Source: Sphingomonas_O antarctica (lineage in GTDB: Bacteria; Pseudomonadota; Alphaproteobacteria; Sphingomonadales; Sphingomonadaceae). From it: a stretch of 64,000 nt of DNA. The stretch is from assembly GCF_965137005.1 (NCBI RefSeq), contig NZ_CBCRXM010000011.1, positions 30,380 through 94,379 on the forward strand. Reading direction: 5' to 3'. Position numbers and translations under genes: made by a program. Shown here piece by piece: positions 44,085 to 50,960 of the stretch (its first letter is position 1; the number at the start of each line of letters is the position of its first letter). Under the pieces are notes generated by a model. That model saw nothing but the letters and a program-made list of their open reading frames with translations. It was not told the DNA's origin and made no database searches.

Positions 44085-47000
44085 CTATTGGCCGCGTTGC
44101 CACGATGCCCGCAAGGCCGCCTGCCTAGCTGCGTCGCCGTACAGGATATCCGCTTTGGTCTCCGGCCGGGGTTGGTCGCTGGACACTTGAACCAACGTGG
44201 TCGGTGTAGGCCGATCCTCGACGAGCCCCACAGCACGTCGAGGCTGCACCGCCTCTGGCGCATTCAGGTCATCATGCAAACGACGCAGACGCTCCTGCAT
44301 GTGGGGCGCGCGACCATGGAAACGCGATAGATGAATGAGCGCCGCAGGCGCATCACCACCAAGCGTGATCTGCTCACCCTTGCGGACTAGATTCAAGGGC
44401 TTGGCGGTCACGTGTGCTTGAACCTGCGCCAGCGCCTGCTCGACTTGCTTGAATACCCGGCCAATAAGAAACGGGCTTCGCTGCAACGTTTCGACTACGC
44501 TGGGATCGACCTTGGCCGCCAAGAGCGCAGATTTATCGATCCTGTCGTCTTCGTCGAACGTGAGCGATACGTTGCGATTGACGAGGTCGCGGGCGATCGT
44601 CGTAGCATCGAGCAGCGGGGGCGGCATTGCAGGAGTAGGTATCGCCGAGGCGACGGTCGCTGGCGCCGGCGTTGTAGGTATTGGCGCACGTGGTACCGGC
44701 TCGACCGGTGGCGCGGGCGCGAGGTTCGCAGGCAGGTGCGCGATCACCGGCACGGCCTGTTGCTTCGATGGAACGAGTGACGCAGCTGGTGTGGTCACCG
44801 ATGGCTCGCGGGCAATCTCGACTGGAACATGCCCGGCAGGAGGTCTCGTCCGGTCCGCGCTGGTGAAGCGGCCGGCAAAGATATCGTCGATTGCAGCCTT
44901 AATCGCCGGGCTATCCTGATAACGGAAAAAGGATCGTGCCAGCGCAGGATCGACCTCATCGAGAAGATGCCGCTTCCGGCCTTCGATGGTGCGCGTGCTG
45001 AGCGACAGGCGATTGGCAGGCAGCTGTCGCACGACACCGGCGATTTCCCGCTGCTGGCGACCATAAAGGGTCTTAAGCTGCGTTTGCACGCGCGTTGCGG
45101 TGACGCCGACCGGCATCGCGCCCTTGGCCAGCGTGAAGCGCAACCCATCGGTTACGATCAACGGGCGGCGTGCCTCCACCTGCCGGAGCCATTGCTCGAC
45201 GGGGTCGATCGCTGCGGTCACGGGCGGCACCACGTTTTTGGCCGGCGGCGACACGCTGACCGGCACGGTAACGAGCGACTCTAACCTTGCCTCGGCGATC
45301 ACGGCTGCACCGCGCAGCCGTTCGGCTTCGGCCGCACATTCGGCGACAAGGCTGCGATCGTGGCGCAGCGCGACATCCAGCACATGCAGGTATCTCCCGG
45401 CCGCCACGACGATGTCCGCGCGCCGCTGATGTTCGCGGCGTGACCCGGCCGATGGATCCGCATCGATCGCTCGCACCAGCTGTCCGTTGATCCGGGTCAG
45501 ATTCCGGGCGCGAGACGCGGCGCGGTCGTCGGCGTGCTGCAGGGTTGCGGCGAGATGGTCGAGATCGGCGGCCGCGATCAGATCGGCCTCAAACCGGGCG
45601 GTCGGATCGCCGTCACCAGTAGCGCCGGATCCCGATCGCCTGGCCAAACGCGCGCGCCATCCTTCGACGCGGCGAGCAGCCTCGGCATGTGCAGCATCCC
45701 GCCTTGCGTCGATCTGCGCCAGGATCGCCTTCGATTGGCGCTCCTCGTTCCGGGTGCCGGCGGCGGTCGCCGCGCCGCGCGCTTCCGCTGCTGCCTGCCG
45801 CGTACCGAGATGCTCCTGCGGATCGGCGACGATTCCCATATCGGCATGGCGGCGCGGATCGACCCGGCGGGTAACGTCCGCCTTCTCAAGCTGGACGTTG
45901 GTCAGCGCGGCGAAACGCCGGCGCAGGTCCTTGATCCAGCGATCGTTGCCGACCTGCGCGACCTTCTTCTGGCGCAGCGGCCAAAGCTCGCGGTTCACGC
46001 GATCCCTCTTCACTGTAACGGCGGCGAAGTCCCACATGCCAGGCGCGAGCCGGCTGGTGTCATGGTCGCTTCGTTCGAGTTCGGCGATCTGCGCCGCCGT
46101 GATGCGGGCGCAGGGCCGGTCGTAATAAACGAGGTGGAAGTGCCAGTTCTTTTCGTCGTTGTTGTGATCCGGCGCGTGCATAACCGCGACGAACGGGATA
46201 CGACGGCGGCGAAACTCGTCGGTGAAGTCTCGCAGCAGCTGCACCTTGCCGGCCATGGGCAATTCGTTCGGCAGCTCGCCGACGATACGATACTGGGTGC
46301 GGCCGGCGCGCCCGTCGTGAAACTTGGCGAATGTCTGGTCGTCGCCGTCCTTGGCGACCCAGCGATCCTGTTGCTCGAGGAACTTGCGCATCGCATCGCC
46401 GGAATCGATGTCGAACCGGACGATTTCATCGTGATCAGCGCCCCCATATTGATCCCGCAACGCCGGTGGGCAATCGTTCCGCCGGACGACCGCGGCCCAG
46501 AAATCCGGCCGGTCGGCAAAGCGGCACGACATCTGGTCCGACCCGCCCGACCGCTCGTGCTCCTCGACCAGCGTCCAGAACTCGGCGCGCTTGGACGGAT
46601 CGGCATCGATGTTGGTGAACAGAGCGCGGTCGCCGTCCGGCTGACTTGCCACCGCGCCGCCGCGGACGATGTAGCGATCATGGCCGGACGGCGTCCGCGC
46701 CGCTACTGCCGCTTGCGTGCCAGCATGGCGTCCCTGGCGGGGCGACGACTGTCGCACAACGGCAGCGAACGGCCCGGCGTCCACGGGTATTTCCGCAGCT
46801 CTTTGCACCAGCAGCTCAGGGTGTCGTCCATGACGTACCAGTTCGAAGCCGGACAGGAGACACAGATCGGCACCGGGTCCGGCATCAACTCCCGATGGGA
46901 AGTCGCCAAGGATTTCAAGGTTTCGCTGTAGAAAAGGTCGTCCGGCGTCAGCTCCTTCGGATCGACCGCTGGTTTGACCGGCGGCAACTCCATCTTCTTC

Positions 47001-47456
47001 TGCTTCTCTTTCACGTTCATTCTCCTCATGGCCGGCCGCGTTGGTCGGCTCGATCGAGGGAGATGCGGCGACCGGGTCGACAGCGTCCGCCAGGATCGCC
47101 ACCGCCGTTTCACGCTCGACGTACCGATTGTGCGCCCGCGCGGCGCCCGGGCGGTTGCGCCGCCCATCCTCCATCCGTTCGGCCGAGACCTTGTTGATGA
47201 AGGAATGCGCGAAGTGAAACGACGTCGCGCCCTCGGAGGTGGCCAGCCGATGCGCGCGGGTCATCGGCACGTGGAACGGGATTCGATCGCCGGCCTCCGC
47301 TTGCTGGCGTTCCGGCGCCTGACGGCTGGGCCGCCAACGTACGACGCCGAGCACGTCGTCAGCGATTTCTGGTTCCAACCCTTCACGCAGCAGCGCGTAT
47401 TTCTGGTTGGCCTGTTCGGCTCTTCGCTTGAGCAGAGCAGTCCTGTCGTCGGCCAC
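44085..47456 (-). CDS. MobA/MobL-type relaxase (mobilization protein)
   Basis: A 1123-residue protein starting at GTG 47456 behind GGGAG. The HUH metal motif is clear in MHAPDHNNDEKNWHFHLVYYDRP (about residues 426-448). Candidate nucleophile-tyrosine regions are AHNRYVERE (about 109) and GHDRYIVRGG further on. Relaxases nick oriT and pilot the strand in conjugation. The C-terminal 600 residues are helical and Pro/Ala-rich, without a clear helicase. Residues about 145-250 are low-complexity and overlap another ORF in a different frame. Confidence 0.8.
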   Translation of the reverse strand: MADDRTALLKRRAEQANQKYALLREGLEPEIADDVLGVVRWRPSRQAPERQQAEAGDRIPFHVPMTRAHRLATSEGATSFHFAHSFINKVSAERMEDGRRNRPGAARAHNRYVERETAVAILADAVDPVAASPSIEPTNAAGHEENEREREAEEDGVAAGQTSGRSEGADAGRPFLQRNLEILGDFPSGVDAGPGADLCLLSGFELVRHGRHPELLVQRAAEIPVDAGPFAAVVRQSSPRQGRHAGTQAAVAARTPSGHDRYIVRGGAVASQPDGDRALFTNIDADPSKRAEFWTLVEEHERSGGSDQMSCRFADRPDFWAAVVRRNDCPPALRDQYGGADHDEIVRFDIDSGDAMRKFLEQQDRWVAKDGDDQTFAKFHDGRAGRTQYRIVGELPNELPMAGKVQLLRDFTDEFRRRRIPFVAVMHAPDHNNDEKNWHFHLVYYDRPCARITAAQIAELERSDHDTSRLAPGMWDFAAVTVKRDRVNRELWPLRQKKVAQVGNDRWIKDLRRRFAALTNVQLEKADVTRRVDPRRHADMGIVADPQEHLGTRQAAAEARGAATAAGTRNEERQSKAILAQIDARRDAAHAEAARRVEGWRARLARRSGSGATGDGDPTARFEADLIAAADLDHLAATLQHADDRAASRARNLTRINGQLVRAIDADPSAGSRREHQRRADIVVAAGRYLHVLDVALRHDRSLVAECAAEAERLRGAAVIAEARLESLVTVPVSVSPPAKNVVPPVTAAIDPVEQWLRQVEARRPLIVTDGLRFTLAKGAMPVGVTATRVQTQLKTLYGRQQREIAGVVRQLPANRLSLSTRTIEGRKRHLLDEVDPALARSFFRYQDSPAIKAAIDDIFAGRFTSADRTRPPAGHVPVEIAREPSVTTPAASLVPSKQQAVPVIAHLPANLAPAPPVEPVPRAPIPTTPAPATVASAIPTPAMPPPLLDATTIARDLVNRNVSLTFDEDDRIDKSALLAAKVDPSVVETLQRSPFLIGRVFKQVEQALAQVQAHVTAKPLNLVRKGEQITLGGDAPAALIHLSRFHGRAPHMQERLRRLHDDLNAPEAVQPRRAVGLVEDRPTPTTLVQVSSDQPRPETKADILYGDAARQAALRASWQRGQ
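46703..47020 (-). CDS. Cys-rich small ORF nested in the relaxase gene in another frame
   Basis: A 105-residue frame: MNVKEKQKKMELPPVKPAVDP, then ICVSCPASNWYVMDD and LSCWCKELRKYPWTP with later LCDSRR. The spacing of five cysteines suggests a zinc ribbon. GAGGAG lies directly before ATG 47020 (GTG 47014 would have better spacing). Its composition is protein-like, while the relaxase frame across the same bases is Gly/Arg/Ala-rich like a shadow. I infer a real overlapping gene. No family is recognised. Confidence 0.5.
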   Translation of the reverse strand: MNVKEKQKKMELPPVKPAVDPKELTPDDLFYSETLKSLATSHRELMPDPVPICVSCPASNWYVMDDTLSCWCKELRKYPWTPGRSLPLCDSRRPARDAMLARKRQ

Positions 47457-47533
47457 ACCGCATCTCCCAGACGCGCGGGATTGCGCGTCTGGAGTGGTTT
47501 TCGGATCGTGACGGAAACCATGCCAAACTGCCC

Positions 47534-47572
47534 CCAAAACCCTTTTTCGAAATTATAGAAAAGGGGTTTTGG
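47534..47572. repeat. 15-base inverted repeat upstream of the relaxase, oriT candidate
   Basis: CCAAAACCCTTTTTC (47534-47548) pairs with GAAAAGGGGTTTTGG (47558-47572) with one mismatch and a 9-base AT-rich loop. Its position, 78 bases upstream of the relaxase start, and its shape fit an oriT hairpin next to a nick site. Confidence 0.55.
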
Positions 47573-47647
47573 AGAATCGGCGACGGTATGTTGTCGCCGT
47601 CGCGTGTGACCGGTTATATTCTCGATCAGACTGTGCTGATACGCGCA

Positions 47648-47671
47648 GCTAAGTTGGCTTGCCAACTTAGC
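47648..47671. repeat. perfect 11-base inverted repeat
   Basis: GCTAAGTTGGC - tt - GCCAACTTAGC, a perfect 24-base palindrome with a 2-base centre, flanked by further GCGC/GCGC. It lies in the same gap as the other oriT-like repeats. It is probably a binding site for a dimeric protein. Confidence 0.6.
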
Positions 47672-47715
47672 GGTAGTGCGCCTGAAAATCAGTAATACTT
47701 TTGAGCGCTATATTA

Positions 47716-47753
47716 CCTGATGTAAGGTGAAACTGCCGTTAGATTACATCAGG
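47716..47753. repeat. spaced 10-base inverted repeat
   Basis: CCTGATGTAA (47716-47725) and TTACATCAGG (47744-47753), perfect arms 18 bases apart. This is likely a two-half-site operator for the divergent transfer genes. Confidence 0.55.
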
Positions 47754-47995
47754 AAAGGGTATTCGTCTGATCACTTACGTCGACCGCCGGCCCGCGATAT
47801 TTCCGCATGCGCAAATAACGTTCTTGCGAGACATGCGTAATTCGGCAACGTAAATGGATCTCCGCCTGAGATCGGACTGCTTTCGATCCGGCGGAGGACT
47901 TTACGCTGCAGCAGCTTCAGTCGGCCCTTGATGCACTGATCGGCGTCGCAACCGACCTCGTCGTCAGCGCGGCCGCATCATCCGCGCGTGGGTAT

Positions 47996-48784
47996 ATGTC
48001 CGCGCGCGACACTGCGATCGACCTGCGGAGCGAGGTTGCGCTTCGGGAGATCGTCGGACCCGCGCTGTATAAGCTCGCCCTCGGCATGTCGGCGGAGGTC
48101 GAGCGTCATGCGACGCCGCGGTTCAGGTCCATCCTCGCCCATCCGCGCCACGGCCGCGAGCAGCTGATCGACGAACTCGACAGAGCGGACACCGAACTCA
48201 ACACGGTCATTCATGAGGCAGGGTCGCCGCCCACAGCCGCAGCTGCTCTCCGGATCGCCCTCGCGATCATCCGTGTACGCGCCATCACCGTGGCACTGGG
48301 AGAACAGGCGTTCGCAGGCCCTCCCGGATCGAAGGGCAGCGGCGCACCGACACCGCGTCGCCGGGCGATCCAGGCGACCGATCTGGGCGAGGACGTGGCG
48401 CGGGCCGTAATTGCTGCCATCGACACCGGCAATCAGTGGCATACGGCGCTGGAGCCTCTCCGCGACCTAGAGGCGACCGGTGCGAACCGGAACGGCGTGG
48501 CGACGAAGATTCTGACGTTCGCGGACATGCCGGATGGCCGCGCCATTCTGGAGCGCATTGCCGCCAACGCGCGCCCGCACTTTCCGCCGGTGGAACGCGC
48601 ATCGACCAATGCCTCCGCGACGGATGTGCCGATCGCGGGAGGCGACAAGCCGAACATGGCCGTGAAGGCAGATCGCGTCGTTCCCGCGGTCATCGAGAGC
48701 CTGTCGACCTTCGATCAGAACGGCGCGCGACTGTCGGTCACCGAAATCGCCCGCCTACAGAAAGAACAGCGGAGGCAGCGATGA
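47996..48784 (+). CDS. hypothetical transfer-region protein in the traK position
   Basis: A 262-residue helical protein from ATG 47996 (MSARDTAIDLRSEVALREIVGPALYKLALGM). The preceding 42 in-frame codons also look coding but contain no ATG, GTG or TTG, so the true start is unsure. There are no membrane segments. It is the first gene on the far side of the oriT-like repeats, with TraL- and TraM-like genes after it, which is where IncP plasmids carry traK (an oriT-binding protein). Sequence similarity to TraK is not evident to me. Confidence 0.55.
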   Translation: MSARDTAIDLRSEVALREIVGPALYKLALGMSAEVERHATPRFRSILAHPRHGREQLIDELDRADTELNTVIHEAGSPPTAAAALRIALAIIRVRAITVALGEQAFAGPPGSKGSGAPTPRRRAIQATDLGEDVARAVIAAIDTGNQWHTALEPLRDLEATGANRNGVATKILTFADMPDGRAILERIAANARPHFPPVERASTNASATDVPIAGGDKPNMAVKADRVVPAVIESLSTFDQNGARLSVTEIARLQKEQRRQR

Positions 48785-48863
48785 AACCTCGCAGCTTCCC
48801 GCTCGCTCGATCGCCTCCTTGGTTGCCACGCGGAGAATGAAATTCACATAATGGAGCCCCATC

Positions 48864-49568
48864 ATGAACACGAACAACCATTACCGCTACCTGCACTTGT
48901 TTGAAAAAGAGAAAGGCGGGGTCGGATCGACGGGGAGCCTCGTCACGGCCGCACATGCCGTGATGAAGCGTGGCGATCCCATCGTCTTCGTCGAGTGCAG
49001 CGTGACGCAGGCCGACGTGTCTAATGCGTACGCTGACCGCCACACCGTCCACGAGGTCGACCTGAAGAGCGACGACGCCGCGGACCAGATCCTGAGCGCC
49101 GTGCAGCAGGCGGGTCCCGGTGCCCGCATTTTCGTCAACGTGCCGGGCGGGCGGCTCGAAGATCTTGACCGCGTCCACCATCTCATCCGCTACGTACAGA
49201 AGAAATACCCCAATCTCATGAAGGTCGCCGTCACGTGGACGATGGGCCTCGACGCCGCGTCGCGCACGACGCTGGACGCGCTGCGCGCTTCCGACATCCC
49301 GGGCCAGCTCATCCTGAACATGCCACGTTGGCATGGCGATCTGCGCGACTACAGCAACGTCGATCGCGACCTGCTCGACAGCGTCCGTTCCGAAGGAGGC
49401 ATCGTCCTGAAGATGCCCGGCCTGACGTCCCATCTCTATGACCGTTTCCGCAAGGACGAGATCGGCCTCGACATGCTGCCGCAGGCACCGCGCATGACCT
49501 TCGGGAACGTCGCGGCATTCGAGATGTGGGAGGACGAGGTCGTCGCGACGCTGGCGAGCATCTACTGA
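48864..49568 (+). CDS. TraL-like P-loop protein with a degenerate Walker A
   Basis: A 234-residue MinD/ParA-like protein: YLHLFEKEKGGVGSTGSLVTAAHAV at the N-terminus, then DPIVFVECS, and a C-terminal block PGLTSHLYDRFRK. Size and order resemble IncP TraL. The P-loop reads KGGVGSTG where KGGVGKT/S is expected, so the phosphate-binding Lys is replaced by Ser. It may not hydrolyse ATP. The stop overlaps the next start (TGATG). Confidence 0.6.
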   Translation: MNTNNHYRYLHLFEKEKGGVGSTGSLVTAAHAVMKRGDPIVFVECSVTQADVSNAYADRHTVHEVDLKSDDAADQILSAVQQAGPGARIFVNVPGGRLEDLDRVHHLIRYVQKKYPNLMKVAVTWTMGLDAASRTTLDALRASDIPGQLILNMPRWHGDLRDYSNVDRDLLDSVRSEGGIVLKMPGLTSHLYDRFRKDEIGLDMLPQAPRMTFGNVAAFEMWEDEVVATLASIY

Positions 49569-50089
49569 TGTCTGGCGGCACCTCGGCGATCGTGAACCTG
49601 TACATCGCCATTTACGGACATGCGCCTTCGTCCCAGACGACGGAGGCGCTAATCCGCGCGGAGCAGCTGCTCGGCATCACCGAAGGAGATGCGCTCGCGC
49701 GGTTCTACGTCGTTCTGCTGCACGCCGCCGACCGCTTCGACGAGACTGTCGATCGCCGCACGTCGGACGAGAAGGCGTTTATCGCCGGACTGCGCGGCGT
49801 GACGGCGGACCTGGCTACGACCGTGCGCAACGTGGACGAGGCCGGTCGGAAGGTGATACGCACCGCAAAGCAGCGCGGATCGATGTTCTCCGATGACCAC
49901 GTGGTTCCCGTGGATAGGTCGGCATCTCCGCTGTTCGCCTACCTTCGCCACGCATTCTATTTTACCAGCCACGGCGAACAGGATGCCGAGCGCATCATGG
50001 CCGCGCGACACGACATTTTCGCGTCAGGTGTGCTGCTGATCGTCGCCGTGATTGCGATCTGCGGAATGGTCCAGTTGCTGGCCCCGTGA
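49568..50089 (+). CDS. TraM-like protein with a C-terminal membrane anchor
   Basis: A 173-residue protein from ATG 49568, overlapping the TraL-like stop by one base. Most is a helical cytoplasmic domain (TTEALIRAEQLLGITEGDALARFYVVLLHAADRFDETV). The end is a single membrane helix (IFASGVLLIVAVIAICGMVQLLAP). In IncP Tra1 the gene after traL is traM. I infer an equivalent role in conjugative transfer from order, size and coupling, not from sequence identity. Confidence 0.55.
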   Translation: MSGGTSAIVNLYIAIYGHAPSSQTTEALIRAEQLLGITEGDALARFYVVLLHAADRFDETVDRRTSDEKAFIAGLRGVTADLATTVRNVDEAGRKVIRTAKQRGSMFSDDHVVPVDRSASPLFAYLRHAFYFTSHGEQDAERIMAARHDIFASGVLLIVAVIAICGMVQLLAP

Positions 50090-50204
50090 CGTCGGGCGGA
50101 GGCCGCATCGCCCAGCCATTGATTATATTAAGTCACCGGGGGGGTCTACTACCGACGAAAACCGGGTTGCCGAGACCTTAACGGGTGGCTGCTAGCGTAG
50201 GTGC

Positions 50205-50813
50205 ATGTGGCGATCCTCCATGACCCCCGGAGTGGCCCAGTTGCCCAAGGGTATGTGCTTGCGACCGGAGAGCGCCCGATCGCTGCTCCATGCCGAGCGG
50301 TTCGCCCGCAAGGCCCTGTCGCCGATGGACACGGCGATCACAATCGAGTTCAGTTCCGCGCTGGTCGGCAGCGTGCAGCCGTATGAGCTGTTCCGAAAGA
50401 TCTGGGAGAATACACGACGCGCCTGGAACTACCGTGTGAAGCAGAGCAAGGCGCAGGGCAGTTTCGATGCGATCGCCGTGTGGGAAAACCCGCCGAACGG
50501 GCCAATCCACGTTCACTGGCTGCTGCGCTGGTCGCCGCTCGATCGGGACGATCTCGAAAAGCGCATCCGCCGCGCGCTGAAGAAGCTCGCCCCCAACATG
50601 CCTAACCGCTGCCTGATGGTGCAGCCTGCGAAGACGACGAGCAGGATCGCCAAATATATGGCGAAGGGGATCGACGCCCCTTACGCCGGTCACTTCTATC
50701 TGAAGCAGTCGCCGCAGGGTCCGATCCATCATCGTCGGATCATCATTTCCCGTTCCCTCGGGCCGACGGGGCGCAAGATATATCGAAAGAAGAACGGGCT
50801 GCCGCCAATCTAA
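50205..50813 (+). CDS. HUH endonuclease-like replication (Rep) protein
   Basis: A 202-residue protein. GPIHVHWLLRW (about residue 99-109) is an HUH metal motif (His-Val-His). SRIAKYMAKGID (about 145-156) carries a Tyr two residues before Lys, as in motif 3 of rolling-circle Rep proteins. Upstream WNYRVKQSKAQGSFDAIAVWE could form the first strand. No helicase domain is present. It might initiate rolling-circle replication of the excised element. ATG 50205 is the first start; the N-terminal 35 residues are less certain. Confidence 0.55.
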   Translation: MWRSSMTPGVAQLPKGMCLRPESARSLLHAERFARKALSPMDTAITIEFSSALVGSVQPYELFRKIWENTRRAWNYRVKQSKAQGSFDAIAVWENPPNGPIHVHWLLRWSPLDRDDLEKRIRRALKKLAPNMPNRCLMVQPAKTTSRIAKYMAKGIDAPYAGHFYLKQSPQGPIHHRRIIISRSLGPTGRKIYRKKNGLPPI

Positions 50814-50960
50814 CATCGGAGCGCGACGCCCCCTCCCAACCCCGCGCCGATGAGCCGTCCGACGATTCTCATCAACAGCACCCGCAGAAACGCATGGATG
50901 GAAGCCCTCCCCGTCGAAAGCGGATTGCCCACTCCCATTGCGGACAGGCAAGCTGTCGGC

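Larger units (their letters stand above)
47573..47995. other. divergent intergenic region between relaxase and tra-like genes
   Basis: Apart from the palindromes listed separately, this stretch has AT-rich patches (for example around 47690-47715) suitable for promoters. From 47870 it has an open frame that runs into the next gene without a standard start codon (DRTAFDPAEDFTLQQLQSALDALIGVATDLV). Confidence 0.4.

Noticed and set aside
43792..44103. 103-codon minus-strand ORF after the relaxase
   Set aside because: It runs through three palindromes that look regulatory and overlaps the relaxase end. No protein signature.
45534..46931. 465-codon plus-strand ORF inside the relaxase region
   Set aside because: Antisense to the HUH motif region of the relaxase. 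No ribosome site and shadow-like residue mix.
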